The notes: generated by a model not told the origin, from the sequence alone. Positions 24,300 through 33,100 are shown, numbered from the stretch's first letter. The stretch is 34,849 nt of DNA from Armatimonadota bacterium (GCA_031081675.1 JAVHLZ010000025.1:1-34849), one strand, 5' to 3'. A program made the numbers and translations.

Positions 24300-24504
24300 G
24301 GGGACAGTCACCATCCGGTGGCGGGGACAGTCACCGGGGCGGCCGGGTGACAGGTACCGCCAGGGCGGGCTCCGGCCTTGCGTGAGTGGAATTGGCCTGC
24401 CCCGCCTCCGACGATGGCGCGGGGGACTGTCCCCATCCAGCGACGGGGACTGTCCCCTCGCCAGGCCTGGGGACTGTCCCCACGGTGGCGCGGGGACAGT
24501 CACC
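24300..24504. repeat. Array of GGGGACAGTCACC / GGGGACTGTCCCC repeats
   Basis: Six copies of a 13-bp unit. GGGGACAGTCACC occurs at 24300-24312, 24323-24335 and 24492-24504. The palindromic form GGGGACTGTCCCC occurs at 24422-24434, 24445-24457 and 24469-24481. Within clusters the period is 23-24 bp with about 10-bp spacers that are themselves similar (ATCCGGTGGC, ATCCAGCGAC, ACGGTGGCGC). The last copy contains the stop codon of the next gene. It resembles REP/BIME-type palindromic repeats; no transposase is nearby. Confidence 0.75.
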
Positions 24505-25171
24505 GGGCGAGCCGGTCCAGGGCGCGGCGGAAGGCTGCGGTGGCCGCAGCGAGGGAGGTCGGGTCGGTGCCGGTCACCACGGCCCCGATCATCAGCGCCC
24601 ACACCTGGGGGATCTCGCAATACCGCCCCACGTCCTCCGGGGCGATGCGCCGCTGGGCGGGCACGATGAGCCTCTTGCCGGTGACCTTCCCCACCCGCCT
24701 CAGCGTCTCGAAGTCGGAGTCGGCCGGCGGCCGGCCATACCCTTCGGGAGGGATCACCGCCGCCTCGACCCACGCCCCTGGTGCGTCCCGGGCAGATGCC
24801 AGATAGCCCTCCGCGGCCGAGTGAGGGAGCGCCGGCACCACGGGGAGACCGGCTTCGTACAGGTGCGGCGCCAGATGCGTGACAAACACGTCCAGGAACG
24901 CAAAGCCCATCGCCCGGATCACCGGCATCTCCTCAGACGAGACCATCACCTCCTCGCCGGGCACCAGCCCCGTCGGCAGGCCCAGGGCCAGCACTCGCTC
25001 CAGCCGCGGCCGTTCCTCCGCCAGCGTCCCGAACGCATGGCCTGATGCCAGGTGGCGCACGTTGACGTGCACCTTCAGGGCGTCCGCGCCGGCGTCCCGC
25101 GCCGCCTCCGCCAGCGCGCCGTCGTTGCGGGGCAGGCTGACGATCAGCAGAGGGCGGCGGTCAGGGATCAC
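24500..25171 (-). CDS. TIM-barrel-like protein, possibly NanE/aldolase-type
   Basis: A 223-residue cytoplasmic protein, the last gene of the sugar operon. Its pattern of alternating strands and helices suggests a (beta/alpha)8 barrel: LLIVSLP (8-14), ALKVHVN (31-37), the glycine-rich LALGLPTGLVPGEE (61-74), FLDVFVTHL (92-100), WVEAAVIPPEGYG (134-146) and a final GAVVTGTD (196-203), which resembles the phosphate-binding end of NanE-, ThiG- or PdxJ-like barrels. I cannot assign a named family with certainty. GTG 25171 overlaps the stop of the oxidoreductase gene (GTGA), and its own stop TGA lies inside a repeat unit. In this operon a role in amino-sugar phosphate conversion is plausible but unproven. 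Confidence 0.7.
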   Translation of the reverse strand: MIPDRRPLLIVSLPRNDGALAEAARDAGADALKVHVNVRHLASGHAFGTLAEERPRLERVLALGLPTGLVPGEEVMVSSEEMPVIRAMGFAFLDVFVTHLAPHLYEAGLPVVPALPHSAAEGYLASARDAPGAWVEAAVIPPEGYGRPPADSDFETLRRVGKVTGKRLIVPAQRRIAPEDVGRYCEIPQVWALMIGAVVTGTDPTSLAAATAAFRRALDRLAR

Positions 25172-26535
25172 GGCGGCAGAAACGCCCCCTGCTCCTGCAG
25201 GGCCCGGCGCAGGGCGGCAGGATCCACCCGCCGGGGAGGGATTCCCGCGGCCGCCGCCAGGGCCGCCGCCATCCCCGCGGCCTGGCCCACGGCCATGGCG
25301 ATGGCGGACACCCGGAAGGCGGCGAACGCCTCGTGGGTGGCGGAGATGCAGCGGCCCGCGGTCAGCGCGTTGTCCAGGTTCCGGGGCAGCAGGCAGCGGT
25401 ACGGGATGGAGTAGTAGTCACCGGGCGGCAGGCGCTTCGCCACCAGCCGCAGGGACGCCGGATCGTGCAGGTCGATGGGGTAGCCGCCGCAGGCCACCGC
25501 GTCGGCGAACTTCCGCCCGGACAGGATGTCCTCGGCCGTCAGCACGTAATCGCCCAGCACCCGGCGGCTCTCCCGCACCCCGATCTGCGCCGGGGTCTGC
25601 TGCAGGTAGGCGCCGGCAAATCCCGGGATCCGCCGGCGCAGGAACTCCACCACCTGGATGGCCTGGGCGCGCCCTTCCACCTCCGCCGCCATGAGGTCGC
25701 GGCCGCGCACGGCGATGCGGTCCACCACCCGCGTGGTGTTCACCACCGCTTCCCCCGGGCGCACCCCCTCGAAGACCAGCAGCCGGTCCCGGGGAATGTT
25801 CCACTCGCCCCGCTCCCGCGCCTGGGCCACCAGGCCCCGGAACCCCGCAAACCCGCGCACCCGTAGCGAGCGCAGCCACCGGGGATCGATGCGCTCGTGC
25901 ACACCCTGCCCGTGCTGCAGGTCCTCGTCGTGGCCGGCCAGGTGGGCCATGACGGCCTCCCAGTCCACGCCGCCCAGAACCAGCATCAGGGTCATGGGCT
26001 GGGGCCGTCCGTCCTGGGGCCGGCCGACCTCGAACGGCGCGCCCGCGGCCGCGCTCAGGTCGCCATCGCCGGAGGCGTCCACCCACACCGCCGCCTCCAG
26101 GACGTCCGTGCCTCCCTTGTGCCACACCCGCGCCTGCCGGATCCGGCCCCCCTGCGCCTGCGCGTCCACCAGCACGGCGTGCAGCCACAGGTCCACGCCC
26201 GAGCCCACCACCATCTCGAGGAGCACGCGCTTGAGGCCCTCGTAGTCAAAGGGGGTCACCGTGTAGCAGAAGTCGATGGGATCGGGGACGTGTCCCGGCG
26301 ACGCCCCCAGGGCCACCAGGCGGTCCACGATCTCCTGAGGGATCCCGCGCACCACCTGGAGGTCTCCGGCGTGGAATCCCATCATGGGCGCCACCAGGGC
26401 TGCCGTCAGCGACCCGCCCAGGACCCCGTAGCGCTCGATGAGCGCGACGTTGGCGCCGTTGCGCGCCGCGGCTACCGCCGCCACCGTCCCCGCCGGGCCG
26501 CCACCGATCACGACCACATCGTAGGACACGCTCAT
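25168..26535 (-). CDS. FAD-dependent oxidoreductase
   Basis: A 455-residue flavoprotein of the FAD-dependent oxidoreductase family often found beside sugar-uptake genes. The N-terminus is a Rossmann fold for FAD: VVVIGGGPAGTVAAVAAARNG (GGGPAG at 11-16) with the ribose-binding Glu34 in ALIERYG, followed by GVLGG. A second FAD-contacting strand is VWVDASGDGDLS (about 151-162), and the C-terminal NALTAGRCISATHEAFAAFR plus a closing AIAMAVGQAAGMAA are typical of the family. No signal peptide. The start overlaps the DUF4127 stop (ATGA), and the end overlaps the next gene by 4 bp. The substrate is likely a sugar or sugar derivative; this is inferred from context. Confidence 0.85.
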   Translation of the reverse strand: MSVSYDVVVIGGGPAGTVAAVAAARNGANVALIERYGVLGGSLTAALVAPMMGFHAGDLQVVRGIPQEIVDRLVALGASPGHVPDPIDFCYTVTPFDYEGLKRVLLEMVVGSGVDLWLHAVLVDAQAQGGRIRQARVWHKGGTDVLEAAVWVDASGDGDLSAAAGAPFEVGRPQDGRPQPMTLMLVLGGVDWEAVMAHLAGHDEDLQHGQGVHERIDPRWLRSLRVRGFAGFRGLVAQARERGEWNIPRDRLLVFEGVRPGEAVVNTTRVVDRIAVRGRDLMAAEVEGRAQAIQVVEFLRRRIPGFAGAYLQQTPAQIGVRESRRVLGDYVLTAEDILSGRKFADAVACGGYPIDLHDPASLRLVAKRLPPGDYYSIPYRCLLPRNLDNALTAGRCISATHEAFAAFRVSAIAMAVGQAAGMAAALAAAAGIPPRRVDPAALRRALQEQGAFLPP

Positions 26536-27965
26536 GCCTGCCTCCGGCCGGCGCGCCGGGCCGCCGCCTCCCCGGGGATCACGGCGACGTCAATGCGGAC
26601 CTCAAACAGCCTGTCCCAGGGAAAAGCCACCCGCCGCACCACCACCCGCGCCTGCGGGAACACCGGAGCCAGAGCGTCGGCCCTCTCTGACAGCATCCTG
26701 TGGGCCTGCTCCTCGCACCACGCCCGGTGGCTCCCCAGCCCGCCGGGATCTCCTCCCCGCCGCCGGAGCGCGGCGGCCAGGCGGACTCTCACATCGGCCT
26801 GGTAGGCCCAGTCGTCCAGCAGCCGGGCGGCCAGGAGCCGGCGGGCGGCCGCCTCATCGCCGTCCAGCGCTCCCCGGCGCGCGAGTGCGACGACCACCGC
26901 CTGGGCCAGGGCCGAGCCCAGGGCGTTGGAGCAGGTGTTCCATCCGGCATACGCCGCCACCCCGGCCAGCGACGGCTCCCGGAGCAGCCGGGCCACCAGC
27001 GCCCGGTCCGCGCCGTTGGCGAACCGCACGTCGGCCACCGCGACCACCTGCTGCCGGCGGACGGCGTCCCGGACGTCCGCCAGGGCCCGCTCCAGCGACT
27101 CCGCCGGCAGGTCCCCGCCCTGGTCGCGGGCCTCTCTTTGACGGTCCTCGAAGTTGTGGACCCACAGCAGCAGGTCGGCGTCCCGCTTCGCCCGCCGGCC
27201 CCCGACGCTGGCCACGTGCTCGGCCACCGTCCGGTCCAGCGGTGCGGCCTCGTAGCGAGGGATGCGGCCGGCGTGGGCGGGAAACGTGTAGAGGGTCTTC
27301 ACCGCGAGAGGGGTCCGGGTGAGATCCACCAGCCAGCGGGCCACAAGCCGCGCCGCCAGCTCGTCGGCTCCGGTGGTCACCAGCGCCCGGGACGGCGCCC
27401 GGGCGTCCGCCAGAGCCTGCAGGGCGTCCCGGTCGGCGGCGGCGGGACTGCCGGGGGCGGCATCGTCCTGACCCACCAGCAGGTACCGCCACACTCCCCG
27501 GCCGGCGGCCTCGATCAGGCGGGCGTGAAGGGTCCGGAACAGCTGGCGATGGCGGTGCGCAGAGGCGGCGTCGCCCGATGTCCAGTACGCCGCGTCCTCC
27601 TCGGTGGGCTGCGCGGGACTGCGGGGGATGACGCTGAATGCGTAGGTGGGCACCCGTGCCGCCAGGTCCGCCAGCCGCGCCAGCCACGGCTCCACGTCCC
27701 GCCAGGGGGACTGGGTCTGGCGGGATGCCACCAGCCCGCCACAGCACAGCATCTCCACCGAGACCACCGCGGCGTCCGCCCCGGCGGCCCACCTCTCCAG
27801 CCAGGCCCACACGCCGCGCACATCGGCGGGCCGGCGGCGGCCGCCCAGCAGGCCGCGGGGCGGTACCCGCACCCGCGCGCCCGCCGCCCGGGCCAGCTCG
27901 GCCGGCAGGTCCGCCGTCACCGGCCGGTCGTCCAGGGGTACCAGGACCAGCACCGGACGCCTCAC
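26532..27965 (-). CDS. DUF4127 family protein
   Basis: A 477-residue cytoplasmic protein of the DUF4127 family, function unknown. The N-terminal block VLVLVPLDDRPVT (5-17), PPRGLLGG and the segment VVSVEMLCCGGLVASRQ are the family signatures. Central stretches such as LLVGQDDAAPGS, DLLLWVHNFED and AGWNTCSNALGSALAQ are also conserved in character, and their Asp, Asn and His residues look like a catalytic or metal site. The true start is GTG 27965, which overlaps the permease stop as GTGA, even though the frame stays open far upstream. The stop overlaps the next gene as ATGA. Its position inside an amino-sugar uptake operon makes a role in processing the imported compound likely. Confidence 0.85.
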   Translation of the reverse strand: MRRPVLVLVPLDDRPVTADLPAELARAAGARVRVPPRGLLGGRRRPADVRGVWAWLERWAAGADAAVVSVEMLCCGGLVASRQTQSPWRDVEPWLARLADLAARVPTYAFSVIPRSPAQPTEEDAAYWTSGDAASAHRHRQLFRTLHARLIEAAGRGVWRYLLVGQDDAAPGSPAAADRDALQALADARAPSRALVTTGADELAARLVARWLVDLTRTPLAVKTLYTFPAHAGRIPRYEAAPLDRTVAEHVASVGGRRAKRDADLLLWVHNFEDRQREARDQGGDLPAESLERALADVRDAVRRQQVVAVADVRFANGADRALVARLLREPSLAGVAAYAGWNTCSNALGSALAQAVVVALARRGALDGDEAAARRLLAARLLDDWAYQADVRVRLAAALRRRGGDPGGLGSHRAWCEEQAHRMLSERADALAPVFPQARVVVRRVAFPWDRLFEVRIDVAVIPGEAAARRAGRRQA

Positions 27966-28807
27966 CGGATCGCCCCCAGGGTCAGCCCGCGCATGAAGTA
28001 CCGCTGGGTGAACAGGAACAGGACGATCACCGGGACGCTGGCCAGGACGGTGCCGGCGGCGATGTAGCGGGTGTTGTGGGCGAACACCCCCCGCAGGTAC
28101 AGCAGGCCGGCCGCCAGCGGGTACTTGTCGGGAGTTTTCAGGACGATGATGGGCCACAGGAAACTGTTCCAGAACGCCACGAACTGGAAGATGGCCAGGG
28201 TGGCCAGCGCCGGCGCCGCCAGCGGCAGCATGATGCGCCACCAGATGGTCAGCTCTCCGGCGCCGTCGATGCGGGCGGCGTCCTCCAGCTCCCGGGGCAC
28301 CATCAGGTAGGCCTGGCGGATGAGGAAGATGCCCACGATGCTGGCCACGCTGGGCAGGTACACCGCCGCGTAGGTGTCCACCAGATGCAGTTTCATCATC
28401 GTGAGGAAGTTGACGATGAGCCCCACGTGCTCGGGCAGCATCAGCATCGCCAGGATGGCGTAGAAGATGGCCGTGCGCCCGGGGAAGCGCATGCGGGCCA
28501 GAGGGTAGGCGGCCAGAGAGCATACCACCAGCGTCAGCCCCACCCCCAGCCCGGCGATCAGCACCGTGTTCAGGGTGTACCGGGGCAGCGGCAGGGTCTC
28601 CCACACGCCCCGGTAGTGCGCCCCGGTGAGCGGCCAGGGCCCCAGGTCAGGCGGGAAGGCGAAGACCGGCCCGGTCGGCTTGAGGGACACCAGCAGCGTC
28701 CACGCCAGCGGAAAGACGGTGAGCACCGCCACCGCCGTCAGCCCCGCGTACCACAGCAGGGCGCCCCCCAGGCGGCCCGGCCGGCGGCGCGGTGCGGAGG
28801 ACGTCAC
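27962..28807 (-). CDS. Carbohydrate ABC transporter permease (MalG type)
   Basis: A 281-residue inner-membrane permease of the binding-protein-dependent sugar uptake family with six hydrophobic segments, the first at about 18-40. The EAA coupling loop is ELEDAARIDGAGELTIWWRI (about 172-191) followed by LPLAAPAL. FWNSFLWPIIVL and the C-terminal FTQRYFMRGLTLGAIR are typical of the MalG side of the pair. The ATG overlaps the stop of the MalF-type gene (ATGA), and its own stop overlaps the GTG of the DUF4127 gene. No ATPase gene follows. Confidence 0.93.
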   Translation of the reverse strand: MTSSAPRRRPGRLGGALLWYAGLTAVAVLTVFPLAWTLLVSLKPTGPVFAFPPDLGPWPLTGAHYRGVWETLPLPRYTLNTVLIAGLGVGLTLVVCSLAAYPLARMRFPGRTAIFYAILAMLMLPEHVGLIVNFLTMMKLHLVDTYAAVYLPSVASIVGIFLIRQAYLMVPRELEDAARIDGAGELTIWWRIMLPLAAPALATLAIFQFVAFWNSFLWPIIVLKTPDKYPLAAGLLYLRGVFAHNTRYIAAGTVLASVPVIVLFLFTQRYFMRGLTLGAIR

Positions 28808-29685
28808 TCGTATCCCTCCAGCCCGCCGTGGCGGAACAGGCGGACGTTGACCGCCGAGAAGGCCAGCAGCACCGCGGCCAGGACCAGGGCCAGGGCCGCC
28901 GCGTAGCCCATGTCCAGCTCCTCGAAGGCGGTGTCGAAGATGTACATGAACATGGTGTACGTGCTGTAGAACGGACCGCCCCGGGTCATCACGTAGATCT
29001 CCTCGAAGACCTTCACCGCCGCCATGGTGGACAGCAAGCAGCCCAGCAACAGGTAGGGCCGCAGCAGAGGCACCGTGATGCGCCAGAACACCTGGCTGCG
29101 GGACGCCCCGTCCAGGTGGGCCGCCTCCTCATACTCGGGCGGGACCGCCTGCAGGCCGGCCAGGTAGATCACCATGTACCACCCCAGGCCCTTCCACAGG
29201 GTGACGAACATGACGGCGTACAGCGCCAGGGTGGGATGGGTCAGCCAGGAGAAGGGACGGTCCAGCACCCCCAGCGCCCGCAGGACGAAGTTGACCACGC
29301 CCTGCTGGTCGTACATCCACGTCCACACGATGCCGGCCACAGGCCAGGACGTGATCACCGGAATGTAGTAGGCGGCCCGGAACGCCCGAATGCCCCGCAG
29401 CGGCCGGTTGACCGCCACCGCCAGCACCAGGCTGCACAACTGGATGACCGGCACCACCAGCACGTAGCGGGCCGAGTTGGCCAGGGCGGTCCAGAAGTAG
29501 CGGTCGGCCAGCAGGCGCTGGAACTGGCGCAGCCCCACGTAGCGGGGCGGGGAGAGGACGTCGTAGTCAAAGAGGCTGAGAACCGTGCCCACCAGGACCG
29601 GGTACACGGTGAAGATCCCCAGCAGCGCCAGCGCCGGCAGCAGGAACAGATACGCGACGACCGTCTGCCGGGCGCGGGCGCTCAC
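28804..29685 (-). CDS. Carbohydrate ABC transporter permease (MalF/UgpA type)
   Basis: A 293-residue permease forming a pair with the next gene. Hydrophobic segments include LFLLPALALLGIFTVYPVL near the N-terminus, typical of MalF/UgpA proteins. The EAA loop is EYEEAAHLDGASRSQVFWRI, followed by VPLLRPYLLL. The start is GTG 29685, overlapping the GH20 stop as GTGA; a longer in-frame version up to 29796 is less likely because the family N-terminus begins here. Expected to form a heterodimer with the MalG-type permease and to need a separately encoded ATPase. Confidence 0.92.
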   Translation of the reverse strand: MSARARQTVVAYLFLLPALALLGIFTVYPVLVGTVLSLFDYDVLSPPRYVGLRQFQRLLADRYFWTALANSARYVLVVPVIQLCSLVLAVAVNRPLRGIRAFRAAYYIPVITSWPVAGIVWTWMYDQQGVVNFVLRALGVLDRPFSWLTHPTLALYAVMFVTLWKGLGWYMVIYLAGLQAVPPEYEEAAHLDGASRSQVFWRITVPLLRPYLLLGCLLSTMAAVKVFEEIYVMTRGGPFYSTYTMFMYIFDTAFEELDMGYAAALALVLAAVLLAFSAVNVRLFRHGGLEGYE

Positions 29686-31871
29686 GGACAGCCCTCCAGG
29701 GCGGTCAGTGCGAACACCGCCGGGCTGGCCCGGCCACCGGCGGAGGCGAACGTCACCGCGCGCACCACCTTCGCGGGGTCCGGATTGCGCCACCACAGGA
29801 CCTGCAGGTTGACCTCCACCCCGGCCCGGGTGCGTCCGGTCCAGGCCACCTGCTGTTCGATGGAGGCCACTCCTCGCTCGGGGTCCACCAGCCAGCTGGA
29901 GATCTCCCGGCCATACCGCAGGGGGATGTCCGCCGGCTCCGCGCCCACCCGGTGGACGGTGTACGCGCCCACCACCTCCCCGAACGGCGCGCTGTCCAGG
30001 GTCGCATGGAGGACGGCCAGGCAGGCGGCCGGCGCCCCCACCGGGACGGTCACCCGGGCCGGCAGGTCTGCGGCCACGTCGCGCTCGCCCCGCAGCATCA
30101 CCACGCTGGGACCGCGCCGGGGGTCCAGGATGTCGAACAGCACCCCCGCCAGCCGCTGGCGGCCGGGGGCCAGCGCCCGCAGGTCAAACTCCGGCCCCTT
30201 GCCCAGCCATCCGGTCCCGTCGTCGTCCACGTGGCGGCGGGTGGCCGCCCGGGAGAGGTCCACCGGACGGCCGGGGATGGAAGCCGGGAGGGGCCGGGGC
30301 GCCCAGGCGTCGGCAAACCGGCGGGCCAGCTCCGCGTCCTGGACGGTGGCCGGGTCCGGGGCAAAGGGGTTCCAGAAGTAGTTGGCCGCCGTGAGGTAGG
30401 TATACAGCTGCCGGTAAGCCCGGGTGAGGCTGGCCCGGTTCTGGAACTGCCCCGTCCAGGTGGTCCGGATCATCCCCAGGGCGCCCGCAGCGTACGCGGC
30501 CCGGCTGAACTCCACCGTGTTGCGCAGGCGGTACCAGGTCGCTCCCATCACGGGAAAGCCTTCCCGGCGGAAGTGCTCCACCTCGGGATACGCCGCCGCG
30601 TCCTCATACTTCCAGGGCACCACCACCAGGTCCCGGGGCAGCGCCCGGTAGGCCTCCAGGGCGACCGCCTCGGCGCGGCGCTCGTACAGCACGTCGCCCC
30701 ACACCATGGTCCGCACGCCGCGCTGGCGCAGGAAGGCGTCCAGGGCGGAGATGTCCCGCAGATACAGGCCCAGGTCCATGGTCGCGCCGCCGGGGCCTCG
30801 CACCTCGTCGTGGCCGATGTGCAGCATCACCGGCCGGAACAGGTCCACCGCCTCCTCCAGCACGGGCAGGACCAGCGCCTCCACGATGGTGGCGGAGGCG
30901 TCGGCGGTCAGCGGGCGGCGGGGGTCGTACACCGACGGGTAGACTCCCCGCACCCGGTCGCAGGTCAGCTGCGGCCGCGATCCTTCCAGGGGCGGGGGCA
31001 GGTAGGCGATCTGCCGACATACCGCGGGGTCGCGCAGCCCCGCAAACACCCACTCGCTGTGGCCCAGGGTGGCTACCAGAGGGATGACGTCCATGTGGTG
31101 CTGCCGCGCCGCCTCCAGCAGCGCCCGGACCTGGGCCTTGGAGGCGCCGCGGGGGTCGGGGGACCACAGCGGCCGCCCGCTGTCCCACTGGACGTGGTGG
31201 GCTTCGGCCACGATGGTGGTGAACTTGAACGGCGCCAGGATGCGGTCCACCAGAGCACCGTGAATCTCCTCGCTGGCCGCGTCCAGCAGGATGTGCACCG
31301 CCCGCACCCGGTGGGCCGGCCAATCCCGGATGGTGACCGCCGGCACGGCGATGCCGTCCCCACTGCGCCGCAGCAGCTGGCGGAGCGTCTGCACGCCGTA
31401 GAACGTCCCCCTCCGGTCCGATCCGGCCACCACCACACCGCGGGGGCCTGCGTGCAGCACGTAGCCTTGGGGGCCGGGCGAGTCGGGTGTCACCACCAGC
31501 CCCGACGCCAGCAGCAGCCGGGCCGACGCCGGGTTCAGCCAGGGCTCGCCGATGGCGATGACGGGAGCCGGCCAACGCGCCTGGAAGGCGCGCACGACGG
31601 GCAGGGTGAGCCCGAATCGGGCCTGTAGCTCCTCGTTCAGCTCCCGGGCGGCGAACAGGTCCTCGGCGGCGGCCTCCTCGCCGACCACGATCGGGGTGCC
31701 GGCCGTCAGCGCGAGCTGCCCGCGCCCCCACCGCACCTGGCGGGGGGCGGGCCACACATCGCCCGCGGCCGGCGGGACGAAGGCGTCGGGGGTGACCGGC
31801 CCCGCGGTCACGGACACCGCCAGCAGCAGAATCAGCAGCGCAACGGGAAGGACTACAGACGCGCGTTCCAC
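29682..31871 (-). CDS. GH20-like beta-N-acetylhexosaminidase, exported
   Basis: A 729-residue protein predicted to remove terminal N-acetylglucosamine or -galactosamine outside the cytoplasm. It starts at GTG 31871, 19 bp inside the binding-protein gene, and opens with a signal peptide (SVVLPVALLILLLAVSVTAG). The N-terminal non-catalytic GH20b-type domain (about 35-185) includes GYVLHAGPRGVVVAGSD and GTFYGVQTLRQLL. The (beta/alpha)8 domain follows from DWPAHRVRAVHILLD; the catalytic Asp355-Glu356 pair is in MLHIGHDEVRG, where most GH20 enzymes have HIGGDE, so His354 replaces Gly. A C-terminal beta-rich domain (about 540-729) has no assigned role. The substrate may be chitin, muropeptide or glycan fragments. 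Confidence 0.82.
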   Translation of the reverse strand: MERASVVLPVALLILLLAVSVTAGPVTPDAFVPPAAGDVWPAPRQVRWGRGQLALTAGTPIVVGEEAAAEDLFAARELNEELQARFGLTLPVVRAFQARWPAPVIAIGEPWLNPASARLLLASGLVVTPDSPGPQGYVLHAGPRGVVVAGSDRRGTFYGVQTLRQLLRRSGDGIAVPAVTIRDWPAHRVRAVHILLDAASEEIHGALVDRILAPFKFTTIVAEAHHVQWDSGRPLWSPDPRGASKAQVRALLEAARQHHMDVIPLVATLGHSEWVFAGLRDPAVCRQIAYLPPPLEGSRPQLTCDRVRGVYPSVYDPRRPLTADASATIVEALVLPVLEEAVDLFRPVMLHIGHDEVRGPGGATMDLGLYLRDISALDAFLRQRGVRTMVWGDVLYERRAEAVALEAYRALPRDLVVVPWKYEDAAAYPEVEHFRREGFPVMGATWYRLRNTVEFSRAAYAAGALGMIRTTWTGQFQNRASLTRAYRQLYTYLTAANYFWNPFAPDPATVQDAELARRFADAWAPRPLPASIPGRPVDLSRAATRRHVDDDGTGWLGKGPEFDLRALAPGRQRLAGVLFDILDPRRGPSVVMLRGERDVAADLPARVTVPVGAPAACLAVLHATLDSAPFGEVVGAYTVHRVGAEPADIPLRYGREISSWLVDPERGVASIEQQVAWTGRTRAGVEVNLQVLWWRNPDPAKVVRAVTFASAGGRASPAVFALTALEGCP

Positions 31872-33100
31872 TCGCGCACGGCCCAGTCCAGCGCGTCCCT
31901 GGGCGACATCCGGCCGAAGAACGCGCTCTCGACGGCCTCGCGGAAGATCTTGTACAGCTCGCCCTGATTGGGGATCACCAGGGTGAGGTCCCGGGCGTAG
32001 CGCAGCTGGTCGGCGGCCACGGCCCGGGCCTTCCACTCGGGGCCGGGGCCTTTCTGACGGAAGAAGGGATCGGCGGCCGCCCGGCGGGTGGAGGGGAAGA
32101 CCACCACCAGCCGGCTGAAGGCCAGCTGGTTGTCGTCGTTGGTCACGTACAGGGCAAACCGGACCGCCTCTCCGGCGTGGCGGCTGGCCCGGGGCACGGC
32201 CAGCACCATCAGGCCGCTGTGGATGATCCGCGCCTTGCCCACCGGGTAGGGGCCGACGAAGGTCCGGGCGTACACGTCCGGGTTGCTCACCTTCACCCGC
32301 TCGAGGAACTGCGGCCCCACCACCAGCATCCCCAGCTGGCCGGCGCTGTAGCGCTCCACCGCGCCCAGAAAGCCCCGGCGCAGGGTGTCGTCGGGGAAGT
32401 AGTCCTCCCGGAACAGCCGCACGTACTGCTGCAGGTAGGCCACGTGGGCCGGCGAGTTGAACACCGCCCGCCGCCCGTCGGGGCTCAACACGGGCAGGCC
32501 GTTTTCCAGGAAGCGGTGGATCAGGCGCGTGCCGTCCACCAGAGGCATGAACCCGTACACCCCGGTGCGGTCCTTGATGCGGATCGCCGCCGCCACCATC
32601 TCGCCCTCGGTACCCGGGGGCTCCAGGGGGTCCAGGCCGGCCCGGCGGAACAGGTCCACGTTGTAGATCAGGACCGGGGGCGCGATGTACCAGGGGATGC
32701 CGTACGACCGCCCCCGCACCCGCGTGCTGGCCCACAGGCCGTCAAAGTACTTCTCCCGCTCCTGCGCCGGGACCGCGCCGTCCATGTCCACCAGGGCGCC
32801 GCGGGCGGCGAGCCGGGCCGCAAACTCCATGTTGAGGTTGACCACGTCCGGGGCAACCCCGCCGGCGACGGCCGCCAGCAACTTCTGCTCGATGGCCTGG
32901 ATCTGCACGTCCACCCAGCGGATCTCCACGCCCGGATGGGCGGCCTCATACGCGCGGACGAGGCCGGTGACGTAGTCGGTGAAGAACGGCTGCAGGGAGA
33001 TGGTCCAGAATTCCAGGGGCACGCGGGGGCCGGCCCACCCGGTCGCGGTAAGCAGGGCGAGGGTGACAACCAGCAGCACGGCGCGTGGCGGAATCCTCAT
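31853..33100 (-). CDS. Carbohydrate ABC transporter, sugar-binding protein
   Basis: A 415-residue extracellular solute-binding protein of family 1. Residues 1-23 form a signal peptide (AVLLVVTLALLTATGWAG) without a lipobox Cys. Typical features are VPLEFWTIS at the first strand, AYEAAHPGVEIRWVDV (about 50-65), GGVAPDVVNLN (about 80-90), SYGIPWYIAPPVLIYNVDLF (about 132-151) and a late FFGRMSPRDALDWAVREWN. A GAGGGGTGG ribosome site lies just upstream. The gene is 78 bp downstream of nagZ, so readthrough from it is likely, and it overlaps the GH20 gene by 19 bp. The ligand is probably an oligosaccharide or amino sugar set free by the two hexosaminidases. Confidence 0.9.
   Translation of the reverse strand: MRIPPRAVLLVVTLALLTATGWAGPRVPLEFWTISLQPFFTDYVTGLVRAYEAAHPGVEIRWVDVQIQAIEQKLLAAVAGGVAPDVVNLNMEFAARLAARGALVDMDGAVPAQEREKYFDGLWASTRVRGRSYGIPWYIAPPVLIYNVDLFRRAGLDPLEPPGTEGEMVAAAIRIKDRTGVYGFMPLVDGTRLIHRFLENGLPVLSPDGRRAVFNSPAHVAYLQQYVRLFREDYFPDDTLRRGFLGAVERYSAGQLGMLVVGPQFLERVKVSNPDVYARTFVGPYPVGKARIIHSGLMVLAVPRASRHAGEAVRFALYVTNDDNQLAFSRLVVVFPSTRRAAADPFFRQKGPGPEWKARAVAADQLRYARDLTLVIPNQGELYKIFREAVESAFFGRMSPRDALDWAVREWNARL

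Noticed and set aside
24300-24504. CRISPR array
   Set aside because: Units are 13 bp with about 10-bp spacers that resemble each other, and no cas genes are present. This does not fit CRISPR.
27966-28604. N-terminal extension of the DUF4127 frame
   Set aside because: It overlaps the MalG-type permease in another frame; the family's N-terminal motif begins at GTG 27965.
31872-32735. N-terminal extension of the GH20 frame
   Set aside because: The extension lies in another frame of the sugar-binding protein gene and is Gly/Pro/Arg-rich. The signal peptide at 31871 marks the true start.
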